A stretch of DNA of 64,000 nt from Actinomycetota bacterium (GTDB lineage: Bacteria > Actinomycetota > Actinomycetes > Mycobacteriales > Mycobacteriaceae), in NCBI GenBank assembly GCA_018268465.1, contig JAFDWN010000005.1, forward strand, positions 1 to 64,000. The letters are read 5' to 3'. The notes below the pieces were generated by a model, which was given only the letters and a program-made list of their open reading frames with translations, was not told the origin of the DNA and did not search any database. The position numbers and the translations under genes were made by a program. Shown here in pieces: positions 28,381 to 37,081 of this stretch (the first letter of the stretch is position 1; each line of letters begins with the position of its first letter).

Positions 28381-29295
28381 TCAGGTGTGACACACCGTGA
28401 TGATCACCGCGGGAACGGCCAGCAACAGGGTCAGTGTCGCACTGAGGAGCAGGCGCTGCCGCCACTGCGGCCAGCGACGCACGGGCCCGGCCAGCCGGGC
28501 CGCACGCGCGACGACCGCGGTGTCGGCGGCCCCCAAGCCGGGACCGACCCGTGGCCCTCCGGCGAGGGCCATCAGGCTGCACAGCACCGTATCCCGGCCG
28601 TACCGGCGGGCCGCTCGGTCGTCGGCGCACATCTCCACCAGAGAACCGACGGCCTCGACCGCCGCAGCCAACAACGGCAGGCGGGGCATGGATATCGCCA
28701 GCGCGCGCAACGTCATCATGAGCTGGGGATGACGTCCGCTCACGTGGGCCTGTTCGTGGGCCAGGACCGCCGCCAGTTCGCGTTCACTCAAGCTCGCCAC
28801 CGCGCCGGTGGTCACCACGATCGCATGCGGACGGCCCGCCACGCAGTACGCCGTCGGCTGCTCGGCGCTGAGTACCACCACACCGGGACGGCTTGTCGAA
28901 GCGCCCAACAGGTGCGCCGCGTGGGCATGCTCCCGGCTGCGCGACCACAGCCGCCGCAACGTCACGGCCAGTCGCCGCGCCACCACGACGGACACCCCCA
29001 GGCCGGCAATCCCGGCCGCCGCCAGGCCGAGCTGGCCCGCCCAGCCAAGGTGGCCGACGGCCAACAGCATGTCCACGCAATACTGCACCGGTCGTACCGA
29101 ATGCATCGACACCACTTCGGCGAGCACGCCGGCACCCGCTGCTACCCACGCACCGAGGGCCAGCGCAATCGTGCTCAGCCACACCATGATCGACAGTGCG
29201 GGGTTCCGCCCGGCGCGGGTCAGCCGCGCCAACGCCGGTGGGCACAGCCACACCAGCACTACGCCGTAGACCAGCAGGCACAGTGCGGAATTCAT
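28381..29295 (-). CDS. BlaR/MecR-like M56 membrane metalloprotease, sensor domain absent
   Basis: 304 residues. N-terminal helices, then cytoplasmic peptidase region SLSERELAAVLAHEQAHVSGRHP: HEQAH (180-184) is the zinc-binding HExxH. It ends shortly after the helix LLLSATLTLLLAVPAVIITV, so the penicillin-binding sensor domain of staphylococcal BlaR1 is missing, as in mycobacterial BlaR homologues. Presumably cleaves the BlaI repressor when it senses an envelope signal directly or through a partner. Its start overlaps the blaI stop (ATGA). Confidence 0.88.
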   Translation of the reverse strand: MNSALCLLVYGVVLVWLCPPALARLTRAGRNPALSIMVWLSTIALALGAWVAAGAGVLAEVVSMHSVRPVQYCVDMLLAVGHLGWAGQLGLAAAGIAGLGVSVVVARRLAVTLRRLWSRSREHAHAAHLLGASTSRPGVVVLSAEQPTAYCVAGRPHAIVVTTGAVASLSERELAAVLAHEQAHVSGRHPQLMMTLRALAISMPRLPLLAAAVEAVGSLVEMCADDRAARRYGRDTVLCSLMALAGGPRVGPGLGAADTAVVARAARLAGPVRRWPQWRQRLLLSATLTLLLAVPAVIITVCHT

Positions 29296-29669
29296 GACAC
29301 CTGGCGCCGGCGGGTGACCTTGCGCAGAGCCGCCCGCAACCGGGCCGATTCCTCGTCGTTCATCTGGCCGAGGAAGAAGGTCAGCACGTCGTCGGCGTTG
29401 CCGCCGGCATGCAGGGCGTCGGCCATCAGATTCGCCGAGCGTTGCTCTCGGGTCATCGTCGGCCAGTAGCGGTAAGCCTTACCGGCGCGTTCCCGCTCCA
29501 GCCACCCTTTACGGTGCAGATTGTCCATCGTCGACATCACCGTCGTGTACGCGATTTCCCGCGTGGCAGCCAGATCGTCGTACACATCCCGGACCGTCAC
29601 TGGCTCGGCGGCCATCCAGACGCGGTCCATCACCACGGCTTCCAGGTCGCCGAAACCTCGCTGCTGCAC
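29292..29669 (-). CDS. blaI: BlaI/MecI/CopY-family repressor
   Basis: 125 residues. GDLEAVVMDRVWMAAEPVTVRDVYDDLAATREIAYTTVMSTMDNLHRKGWL is a winged-helix with the BlaI recognition helix, and the C-terminal helices (DVLTFFLGQMNDEE) form the dimer interface. It should bind dyads as a dimer and be cleaved by the M56 protease encoded by the overlapping next gene. GTG start with AGGAG ahead. Targets are inferred to be the TACTA-N7-TAGTA sites before nearby genes; I found no such site right before blaI itself. Confidence 0.9.
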   Translation of the reverse strand: MQQRGFGDLEAVVMDRVWMAAEPVTVRDVYDDLAATREIAYTTVMSTMDNLHRKGWLERERAGKAYRYWPTMTREQRSANLMADALHAGGNADDVLTFFLGQMNDEESARLRAALRKVTRRRQVS

Positions 29670-29783
29670 CGCTTACTCCTGCCAGGACTTCGTGACATGC
29701 ATCTGCACAGATACCTGCTGCTTGAGGCTAGCCGCTGTCGGGTATGCACGCGCACGGGACTTCGCGGTCGCACCGTCGATCGG

Positions 29784-31055
29784 TCAGGAGCGCAGCGCGC
29801 TGCCGGCCAGCCAGGTCTGCCACGGCACGCTCCAGTCGCCGTTCTGCCATTGCTCCAGCGGCGCTCCGCCGGTATTGCGGATCTCGACCACATCGCCGGG
29901 ACGGGAGAAGTCATAGAACCACTCCGCATTCGCCGCGCTGAGGTTGAGGCATCCCGCCGAGACGTTGGTGTTGCCCTGTGCCCATACCGTCGCTTCGCGC
30001 TCGTGCAGATAGATGCCGTCCGGGCTGATCCGTACCGCGTGGGGGACGCTGATCTTGTATCCCGACGGAGAATCCACCGGCAGCCCGTAGGTCGACGAAT
30101 CCATCAGCACCGGGTTCTCTTTCTCCATCACGGTGTAGACGCCGGGTTGCGTCCAGAACGCGATCGTCTTGCCGCCGACCGTCTCGGTGCCGCCGCGGCC
30201 CATCGACGTCGGCATGGTGCGCACCAGTGTGCCGTCGACATATACGTTCACCTGCTTGGTGGCGTCGTCGGCGATCGTGACGTGCGACGGCCCGATCCTG
30301 AAACTGACCTTTTCGTCCGCCAGACCGTACAACCCGCCCCCGAGATTTGCGCCATAGATGGCGGCGTCGACGGAAACCCGCGTGCCCGCGGGGAAGTACT
30401 CGCGCGGCCGCCAATGTGCCTTCTGGTCGTTGACCCAGAACCACGAACCCTCCACGACCGGAGTCGTGGTGACCTTCAGCAGGCGTTCCGCGGCCGCACG
30501 ATCCGGGATCGGGTCGTCGAAGCGCGCGACGATGACCGTGCCCACGCCGTAGGTGGCCCCCTCGGCCAGCGCAGCGCCGGAGGTGAGGCCCAACGTGACC
30601 TCGGTCTGGTGACCGGGCACCACAGTGGAGAACTGCGACACCTGCGTGGCGGTAGCCGCGTCTGCTCCCCGGCTGGTGGCGCTGAGCGTGTAGGTGCGCC
30701 CATAGCCCAGCGGTTCGGCGGGCTGCCACTCGCGATTGTCGGCCTGCATCGTGCCGGCGATCACCCTGCCCTGCTCGTTGACCATCGTCACCTCGGTGAG
30801 CGTGCCCGACGTCGCAGTCACCTTGACCCGGCCGACCGGGTCCACATCCACCGTTCCCGGCCGTGGCGCGATGCGCACCGCGGGCGGCTCGGGTGCGGCA
30901 GCGCGCTCCACCTCGGCAGCGCCGTCGCCGACCGTCGCCCGTGAGTCGAGGGTCGGGCTGAGCGAGTCGCTCCGCGATGCCGTCACCAGCACCGCGACGA
31001 CGGCGCAGGCAACCAGCGCCAGGAGTGGACGTCGTCGTTCGAAGGTCACCACCAT
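29784..31055 (-). CDS. L,D-transpeptidase with Ig-like domains
   Basis: About 423 residues. A helix or lipid-free signal at the N-terminus (LLALVACAVVAVLVTAS), two Ig-like beta domains (about 60-260), then the YkuD catalytic domain with the Cys motif TNVSAGCLNLS (Cys about 369) and the His in YLHEREATVWAQG. It forms 3-3 crosslinks in peptidoglycan, and such enzymes resist most penicillins but are hit by carbapenems. Length fits the LdtMt2/LdtMt5 class. ATG 31055 is used, though GTG 31049 is plausible from GGAG spacing. It sits upstream of blaI on the same strand. Confidence 0.9.
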   Translation of the reverse strand: MVVTFERRRPLLALVACAVVAVLVTASRSDSLSPTLDSRATVGDGAAEVERAAAPEPPAVRIAPRPGTVDVDPVGRVKVTATSGTLTEVTMVNEQGRVIAGTMQADNREWQPAEPLGYGRTYTLSATSRGADAATATQVSQFSTVVPGHQTEVTLGLTSGAALAEGATYGVGTVIVARFDDPIPDRAAAERLLKVTTTPVVEGSWFWVNDQKAHWRPREYFPAGTRVSVDAAIYGANLGGGLYGLADEKVSFRIGPSHVTIADDATKQVNVYVDGTLVRTMPTSMGRGGTETVGGKTIAFWTQPGVYTVMEKENPVLMDSSTYGLPVDSPSGYKISVPHAVRISPDGIYLHEREATVWAQGNTNVSAGCLNLSAANAEWFYDFSRPGDVVEIRNTGGAPLEQWQNGDWSVPWQTWLAGSALRS

Positions 31056-31089
31056 CTCCAAGGTTCGCGTGCCGACACACCGCGGTGAT

Positions 31090-31106
31090 TACGTACCTAC
31101 ATAGTA
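31090..31106. promoter_or_regulatory. candidate weak BlaI operator 3
   Basis: TACGTACCTACATAGTA: right arm TAGTA intact, left arm TACGT imperfect; inside lies the dyad CTACATAGTAG. It is just upstream of the L,D-transpeptidase start, where a repressor could block transcription of that gene and possibly of blaI and the M56 gene behind it. Confidence 0.45.
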
Positions 31107-31196
31107 GATGGTGGCCAACGCGTAGCCGAATGCACGAAGATGTGCGCAAACCACAGGCCCCGGGAACAACCGTACATTCGCTGTGGGGCGCGGAGT

Positions 31197-31859
31197 TTAT
31201 TCGGCCAGCGCCCGGTCGAGCGCGTTGGTGAGGTCTTCGTAGCGTCTCGGCTCCAGCCGCACGCCGTCGACGAAAAACGTGGGAGTGCCCTGCACGCCGA
31301 GGGCCTCGCCGTCGGCCATATCCAGCCGGATACGCTCCAGTGTCGCCGGATCGTTGTACGCCGCATCGTAGGCCAGCATGTCCAGACCCAATTCGGCTGC
31401 GAAACCCCGGAATACGGCGTCGGCGGGAATCCGCCGTTCACCCCACTCGCTTTGGGTTTCGTACATCTTCTTGTACATCGCCTCGAGCTTGCCCTGCTGG
31501 GCCGCGGCCTCGACGGCGCGGGCGGCCCGCTCCCCGTTGAAGTGCCCGCTCAGCGGAAAGTAGCGAATGACGAAGTTCACCCGGTCGCCGTATTCGGCCC
31601 TCAACTGTTCGACCGCCGGGTAGAGCGCCTTACAGCCTTCGCATTCGAAATCGAGGAACTCGACGAAGTTCACGTCGCTGTCGGGCACCGAGTTCAACCG
31701 ATGGCTGTTCTCGCGGACGACCTGGCCGACCTGCGCGTCCTCGGTGGCCCGGGCCGGTGCCGGTGATCCGCCGTCGCGCACCAGCAGCACCACCACGACA
31801 CCGACAGCCACTGCGGCGATGACGAAGGTGGTCAACAGAATACGTGCCGTGCGCGTCAC
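31197..31859 (-). CDS. DsbA-like thioredoxin-fold protein, membrane-anchored
   Basis: 220 residues from GTG 31859 with GGAG six bases away. One N-terminal helix (ILLTTFVIAAVAVGVVVVLL), then a thioredoxin fold with insertion: FVEFLDFECEGCKALYP holds Cys73-x-x-Cys76, and GVQGTPTFFVDG provides the cis-Pro. It probably makes or swaps disulfides in exported proteins. It stands upstream of the L,D-transpeptidase on the same strand with its own TACTA-N7-TAGTA site, so it seems part of the same stress response. Confidence 0.88.
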   Translation of the reverse strand: MTRTARILLTTFVIAAVAVGVVVVLLVRDGGSPAPARATEDAQVGQVVRENSHRLNSVPDSDVNFVEFLDFECEGCKALYPAVEQLRAEYGDRVNFVIRYFPLSGHFNGERAARAVEAAAQQGKLEAMYKKMYETQSEWGERRIPADAVFRGFAAELGLDMLAYDAAYNDPATLERIRLDMADGEALGVQGTPTFFVDGVRLEPRRYEDLTNALDRALAE

Positions 31860-31941
31860 GCGGTCTCCGCCGGCGCCAGTTGATACTCCACGACAAATAC
31901 CTCCGCAATATCCGGTCGGCGCGTGCCGCAACCGCGTCTTC

Positions 31942-31958
31942 TACTATTCAGCCTAGTA
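31942..31958. promoter_or_regulatory. candidate BlaI operator 4 (TACTA-N7-TAGTA)
   Basis: TACTATTCAGCCTAGTA with exact five-base arms, upstream of the DsbA-like gene (83 bp before its start). Same spacing as operators 1 and 2. Confidence 0.6.
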
Positions 31959-32044
31959 GATAGGAGCGGTGGCGGGAACCGCCCGCCCATTCCGGGCGGT
32001 CATCGACCGGACGCGGGCGGGCTGCCGCGTCGACTATGCGGACC

Positions 32045-33649
32045 TCACCCCGGGAAGATCGCGTCACCCAGCCACGGCACCGGGTCGATCTTGGCGTTCG
32101 GGTTGTACTCGCGCGGCATCACCGACAGATGCAGATGCGGCGGGACACCGCCGTTGGTCTGGGTGTTCGGGTTGATGTGCGCGATGAGCTGGCCGGCGAC
32201 GACACGGTCACCCTTGGCCACCCGGCGGACGATGTGCCCGTACTCGACACAACCGCCGCCCTCGGCCGCGGACGAGTCGATGACCAGCCACCCCGCCGGG
32301 TCAGGTCCCCCGTAGCCGCTGGCACCGCCGGAGAAGATGACGGTGCCCGACTGCACGGCGAACACCGGTTTGCCCGCCGATCCGCCCGGCCACCCGAAAT
32401 CGGTTCCCTTGTGGAAACCGCCGGGGCGCCAGCCGAATTTCGACGTGATGATGTAACCGCGCCCCAGCGGCCAGTAGCGCTGGCCCGCTCGTTGCGGTAC
32501 GGCTTGTGTGCTGCGCCGCAACGCTTCCCACGTCTGCGGGCCGACGACGCCGTCGACCACGAGTTGGTGTTCGCGCTGAAACAGCCTGACCGCCAATCCG
32601 GTTGCCGGACCGTAGACCCGGTCGACGACGAGGTCGTAGTGCAGCGTGCGCAGCATCGCCTGCAGCGCAGCCACATCGTCACCGCTCGCCCCGGGCATGA
32701 GCTCCACGTCGGCCGCCGCCACACCGGCCGGCGCCATCTCGGCGGCGGGGTACCGCAGGCCACTCCCGTTGCCGTCGTAGCGGTCCAGCATATGCAGCGC
32801 CGCCACCAGGCTCTGACGGACCTCACGCAGGACGCCGACGTCACCGTCGCCCGGCGCTGCCGGCTGTTGCGCCGCGTCGCGCTCCGGGGCGGTGCCGACC
32901 GCCGTGCGTGCGCCCAGATCCGCATGCCCGGTTTCGAAGAGCCGCTTGAGCAGCACCATGGCGCCGCACTGCTGGCTCACCGCCGTCTCCGACCATCGAC
33001 CGTCGGCGACGTACTTGCCCTGCGAGTACTGATTGCTGAAGCTCCACAGGTACGGCGACTTCACGTGCGGGTGATACAGGCGGTATCCCCAGCCGTTGTA
33101 GCGCTCGAATTCGAAGGCCAGGCGAGCGACCGACCAGTCGGCGATCTGGTCGAGCCCGCGGTAGGCCAGCGCGTCGGCGGCGCTGACCTCCCAGGTGAAC
33201 GGTGGCCGGCCCGACGCGGGCCGTCCCGCAGGCACGTGCACGGTGCGTGCGGTGAGCGGATCACCGTTATGCAGGTGCCTGCTGAAGTTGCCGCTGGCCT
33301 CGAGATTGTGGATGATCGCGACCGCGAACCACGGCATCCGCGTCAGCCGCTCGACCGCGCGGTACCGGTCCTCGTTGGCGACGACGCGCTCGACGATCCT
33401 GTCCACCTCGGCCATCCTGTCGAGGCGGATCGCCATCTCGGCCCACAGGTTCGCGTACTCGCGCTCGAGACCGGCGAAATCCGGATTGCCTGCCGCCGCC
33501 GCCTCCACGACGCTCCGGCTGACTGCCGCACCGTCGTCCGAATACCGGTACTCGGCCGCGAATTCGTGCACCTCGTCGATGTAGCGCGCTGCGTCGGCGT
33601 CCTGCGTCGCCAGTTCGCCGCCCGCGTCGATACCCGCGTCGATGGCCAT
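32045..33649 (-). CDS. three-domain peptidoglycan hydrolase-like protein (lysozyme-like / PG_binding_1 / M23)
   Basis: 534 residues from ATG 33649, with GGGGAG ribosome site. Domain 1 (about 70-240) has WFAVAIIHNLEASGNF with Glu117 in the position of a lysozyme catalytic Glu, then LHNGDPLTARTVHVPAGRP and VSQQCGAMVLLKRLFE. Domain 2 (315-379) is a peptidoglycan-binding repeat (DDVAALQAMLRTLHY, FQREHQLVVDGVVGPQTW). Domain 3 is M23 endopeptidase-like: zinc ligands probably His413, Asp417 and His507 (PHLHLSV). No signal peptide or helix is visible, so export is by an unknown route, or it is released by lysis or acts inside. Confidence 0.82.
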   Translation of the reverse strand: MAIDAGIDAGGELATQDADAARYIDEVHEFAAEYRYSDDGAAVSRSVVEAAAAGNPDFAGLEREYANLWAEMAIRLDRMAEVDRIVERVVANEDRYRAVERLTRMPWFAVAIIHNLEASGNFSRHLHNGDPLTARTVHVPAGRPASGRPPFTWEVSAADALAYRGLDQIADWSVARLAFEFERYNGWGYRLYHPHVKSPYLWSFSNQYSQGKYVADGRWSETAVSQQCGAMVLLKRLFETGHADLGARTAVGTAPERDAAQQPAAPGDGDVGVLREVRQSLVAALHMLDRYDGNGSGLRYPAAEMAPAGVAAADVELMPGASGDDVAALQAMLRTLHYDLVVDRVYGPATGLAVRLFQREHQLVVDGVVGPQTWEALRRSTQAVPQRAGQRYWPLGRGYIITSKFGWRPGGFHKGTDFGWPGGSAGKPVFAVQSGTVIFSGGASGYGGPDPAGWLVIDSSAAEGGGCVEYGHIVRRVAKGDRVVAGQLIAHINPNTQTNGGVPPHLHLSVMPREYNPNAKIDPVPWLGDAIFPG

Positions 33650-33783
33650 CGTCGTCTCCCCTCGACCCCTCCGTGTGAGGTGGCTCCGCCCCAGTATCGA
33701 CAGCGGCCCGGACGCGGTATCGAGTAGCGGACTACCTCTTTTTGCGGACCCGCCACCCGGCCTACCCGACGGCGGGGCGGCCG

Positions 33784-34638
33784 TCAGGGCTGCGGCGGCG
33801 CGGGGGGACGGATGCCGCGGTGTTCCCAGTCCCCGCCCAGCGCGGTGGACAGCACTTCCTCCGATTCCGTCGGCTGCGCACCGACGTCGTCGCGCACCGG
33901 GGTGGGTCCGGCCACGATGTGGTTGCGCAGCGTGCCCAGACCTTCGACCTCGACCTCGACGACGTCGCCGGGATACACGGTGCGCGAATACGCCGGGGTG
34001 CCCGACAGCAGCACGTCGCCGGGTTCCAGGGTGATCACCCGGGCGATGTCGGCGACGAGATAGTGCATATCCCACTCCATCTCGTCGGTGTTGCCGTCCT
34101 GCTTGACCTCACCGTTGACCCGGAGCTGAATGTGCTTGTCGTGGAAGTCCCAGTCGTCGACCAGTCCGGGGCCCAGCGGACACAGCGTGTCCGCCCCCTT
34201 CACCCGCAGCATCGATCCGGCGTCGGTGTCGCGGAAGTCGTGCAGCCCGTAGTCGTTGGCCACCGTGTAGCCGCGGATGTAGTCCGCCGCCTCCTTGACC
34301 GAGATGTTGCGGCACGTCTTACCGATGACGATCGCCACCTCACCCTCGTAGTTGAGCCACTTGCAGCGCTCGGGCCGCACGACGGCGCCGTCGTGGGCGT
34401 TCAGCGACGTCGTCGGTTTCTGGAAGTAGGTGGGCGCCTTGGGCAGTCGCGTCATGAACTCCTCGACGCGGCTCTGGTAGTTCAGGTGCACGGCGATGAT
34501 CTTGCCGGGCACCACCGGCGCCAGATGGACGGCGTCGGCGATGGCCACGGTACGTCCGTCGCCGGCGACCAGCTGGTCGCCGTCGCGGACCACCTCCACG
34601 ACGTTGCCGTCGAGAAGGATGCGTCGGTATTCGGTCAT
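33784..34638 (-). CDS. fumarylacetoacetate-hydrolase family isomerase/decarboxylase (HpaG-like)
   Basis: 284 residues. IIAVHLNYQSRVEEF, YFQKPTTSLNAHDGAVV, WLNYEGEVAIVIGKTCRNI and DVLLSGTPAYSRTV match the FAH family, with the metal ligands in NYEGEVAIVIG and the Asp of VANDYGLHDFRD. In homoprotocatechuate degradation HpaG turns 5-oxo-pent-3-ene-1,2,5-tricarboxylate into a hydroxyhepta-diene-dioate by decarboxylation and isomerises it. Last gene of the operon; the start overlaps the stop of hpaD (ATGA). Confidence 0.85.
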   Translation of the reverse strand: MTEYRRILLDGNVVEVVRDGDQLVAGDGRTVAIADAVHLAPVVPGKIIAVHLNYQSRVEEFMTRLPKAPTYFQKPTTSLNAHDGAVVRPERCKWLNYEGEVAIVIGKTCRNISVKEAADYIRGYTVANDYGLHDFRDTDAGSMLRVKGADTLCPLGPGLVDDWDFHDKHIQLRVNGEVKQDGNTDEMEWDMHYLVADIARVITLEPGDVLLSGTPAYSRTVYPGDVVEVEVEGLGTLRNHIVAGPTPVRDDVGAQPTESEEVLSTALGGDWEHRGIRPPAPPQP

Positions 34639-35591
34639 GATCCAGCGACTCCTGCGTCGTGTAGGGAAGGTTGTTCGGCGGTCAGCGGTTCCAGGTGGGT
34701 GCGGCGGGGGCGCGGGAACCCGTCGGCGGGACGCTCGAACCACAGGTGCACCTGTCCGGTGCCCACCGAGTTCTCGTACTCGCCGTACTGCGTGGAGGGC
34801 GCCCGGCAGTCCCCCTCTCCGAGGGCTCCGGCCATCATCAGGTAATGGCCGAACCGCCCCTCCGGTTTGAACCGGTAGAACTCGGGCATGGTCTCCAGCA
34901 CCCGAGCGTGGTCACCGGCGGCGAACCACTCCAGCCGCGCCATGTCGGCGTGGTAGGCCTCCTGGGTGAAGATGTGTTTGGGATCGGCCGCCTCGTGCTC
35001 GCGGATGACGCGCAGCGGCCAGAAGGTGTGACTCAGTGCGCCGGAGGCGATCAGCACCACCTTGCGATCGGATTCGGCGATCGCGTCGCCCAGCGCACGT
35101 CCCAGGCGCAGGTTGTCCTCACCGTCGGCGGTCTGGCACATCCCGATGCTGATCCACTTCTTGTCGGGCAGACCCTGACCGAGGAATTCCCACAGGTTCG
35201 TGGTGGCGTAGAAGATCGGCAGGTGATCGTCGTCGATCGCGGTGATCCAGGTGCCGTGGTCGTCGGCCTTACTCGCGATCAGTCGCGCCAGCTCGGGATC
35301 ACCCTGGAAATCGTAGGGACGCTGCGACATTCCGCGTGGCAGTTCCTCGGAGGTGAACAGTCCGTGCCGGCGCTGCTGGGCGGTGACGACGAATTCCACC
35401 GTGGTGGCCCAGTGCGAGTCCAGGACGACGACGGTGTCGTAGTCGAGGGTTTCGAACATGTCCTTGCGCAGCTGCTGCAAGCCGGCCACCAAGGTGGTGT
35501 CCTCGCCGTGGTTCAGCGACCGGCGGACGTCCTCCGGCAGCACGATGGTGGGCACATGCGCCAGCAGCGCGGCCCCGACGACTTCACCCAT
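34635..35591 (-). CDS. hpaD: 3,4-dihydroxyphenylacetate 2,3-dioxygenase, LigB type
   Basis: 318 residues from ATG 35591, AAGAAGGG ribosome site. GAALLAHVPTIVL (iron His), VVVLDSHWATTVEF, LFTSEELPRGM, YDFQGDPELARLIASKADDH and IDDDHLPIFYATTNLWEF are type-II extradiol signatures that resemble HpaD of E. coli rather than the VOC-fold enzymes. It opens the ring of homoprotocatechuate between C2 and C3. Neighbours HpaE and the FAH enzyme support the assignment; other catechols are possible. Confidence 0.83.
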   Translation of the reverse strand: MGEVVGAALLAHVPTIVLPEDVRRSLNHGEDTTLVAGLQQLRKDMFETLDYDTVVVLDSHWATTVEFVVTAQQRRHGLFTSEELPRGMSQRPYDFQGDPELARLIASKADDHGTWITAIDDDHLPIFYATTNLWEFLGQGLPDKKWISIGMCQTADGEDNLRLGRALGDAIAESDRKVVLIASGALSHTFWPLRVIREHEAADPKHIFTQEAYHADMARLEWFAAGDHARVLETMPEFYRFKPEGRFGHYLMMAGALGEGDCRAPSTQYGEYENSVGTGQVHLWFERPADGFPRPRRTHLEPLTAEQPSLHDAGVAGS

Positions 35592-37077
35592 TGTGGTGTC
35601 CCTTCTTCCACCCGTTCGGCGAGAACACGGTGTTCTTGATGTCGGAATAGAAATCGAACGACCAGGTGCCGCCTTCGCGGCCGATGCCGGACTGCCCGTT
35701 ACCCCCGAACGGGGCACCCAGGTCACGGACGAAGAAGCAGTTCACCCATACCGTGCCCGCGCTCAGTGCGGACGAAACCCGCTCGGCGCGTTGCGGATCG
35801 CCCGTCATCAGGGTGGCGGCCAGCCCGAAGCGGGTGTCGTTGGCCATCGCGACGGCCTGTTCCTCGGTGGCGAAGGTCTGCACGGTCAGGACCGGGCCGA
35901 AGACCTCCTCCTGCACGATCTCGCTGTCCTGGGCGACGCCGGTCAGGATGGTGGGCCGGAAGAACAACCCGCCGAGGTCGGTGTTCGGGCCGCCGCCGAG
36001 CAGCACGCGAGCACCGTCGGCCACCGCGCGTTCGACGAATCCACTGACCCGCTCGAAGTGCGGACGCGACACCATCGCCGACACGTCGGTGTCCTCGTCG
36101 CGCGGGTCGCCCTGCCTGATGGTTTTCGCCCTGGCCACGACGGCGGCGACGAAATCGTCATGCAGGCTGTCCTGCACCAGGATCCGGAAGGCGCCCAGGC
36201 AGACCTGGCCCGCGTTGTCGAACTGGTCGACGGCGATGTCGACAGCCAGCTCGAAGTCTGCGTCGTCGAACACCACCAGCGGCGACTTGCCGCCGAGTTC
36301 GAAGGACAACGGGACGATGTTGGGTGCGGCCGCCGCCGCGATCTTGCCCGCGGTGGGCACCGATCCGGTGAAGGACAGCCGGCGGATACCCGGGTGGGCG
36401 GCCAGCGGTGCGCCGGCTTCGGCGCCCAGGCCCTGCACCACGTTGAACACGCCGGGCGGCAGACCGGCCGCCGCGGTGATGTCGGCGAGCAGGGAGGCCG
36501 TCAGCGGCGCCCACTCCGGTGGCTTGTAGACCACGGTGTTCCCCGAGGCGAGTGCCGGGCCGATACGCCACGTGGCCAGCATCAACGGCGCGTTCCACGG
36601 GGTGATCACCGCGGTGACTCCCGACGGGTCGAAGGTGATGCGTTCGCGGTGTCCGCGCACCTCCATGTCGTCGTGGGCCAGCGACCGCAGATGCTCGGCG
36701 AAGAAGCGGAAGTTGTTGCCGACCCGGGGCATCACACTGCGCCGGTGCGACCGCAACAATGCACCGTTGTCGCGGGTTTCGACCCGGGCCAGCTCCTCGG
36801 CGCGCGCGTCGATGCCCTCGGCGATCCGTTCGAGGATGTCCGCCCGTTCGGCGACGGGCAGGGCCTTCCAGGCGGGGAACGCCGCACGCGCCGCGGCGAC
36901 GGCGAGGTCGACCTCGCCGGCCGTGCCCCTGGCGATCCGGCCGAGTTCGGTTTCGTCGATGGGCGAGATGTCGGCGAACGTGTCCGCCGACCCGACGCGG
37001 GCGCCGTCGATCCAGTGCCTGGTGTCGACGGTGACGCCCTCGACCTCGATGGTGTCGGTCCGTACGGTGGTGGTCAT
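35584..37077 (-). CDS. hpaE: 5-carboxymethyl-2-hydroxymuconate-semialdehyde dehydrogenase
   Basis: 497 residues of the aldehyde dehydrogenase superfamily: VTAVITPWNAPLML, TGSVPTAGKI (cofactor), SFELGGKSPLVV (catalytic Glu) and NAGQVCLGAFRILV (catalytic Cys). Oxidises the ring-cleavage semialdehyde with NAD. Immediately upstream of hpaD with an 8-bp overlap. Specificity is by context. Confidence 0.87.
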   Translation of the reverse strand: MTTTVRTDTIEVEGVTVDTRHWIDGARVGSADTFADISPIDETELGRIARGTAGEVDLAVAAARAAFPAWKALPVAERADILERIAEGIDARAEELARVETRDNGALLRSHRRSVMPRVGNNFRFFAEHLRSLAHDDMEVRGHRERITFDPSGVTAVITPWNAPLMLATWRIGPALASGNTVVYKPPEWAPLTASLLADITAAAGLPPGVFNVVQGLGAEAGAPLAAHPGIRRLSFTGSVPTAGKIAAAAAPNIVPLSFELGGKSPLVVFDDADFELAVDIAVDQFDNAGQVCLGAFRILVQDSLHDDFVAAVVARAKTIRQGDPRDEDTDVSAMVSRPHFERVSGFVERAVADGARVLLGGGPNTDLGGLFFRPTILTGVAQDSEIVQEEVFGPVLTVQTFATEEQAVAMANDTRFGLAATLMTGDPQRAERVSSALSAGTVWVNCFFVRDLGAPFGGNGQSGIGREGGTWSFDFYSDIKNTVFSPNGWKKGHHNG

Positions 37078-37081
37078 CGCG

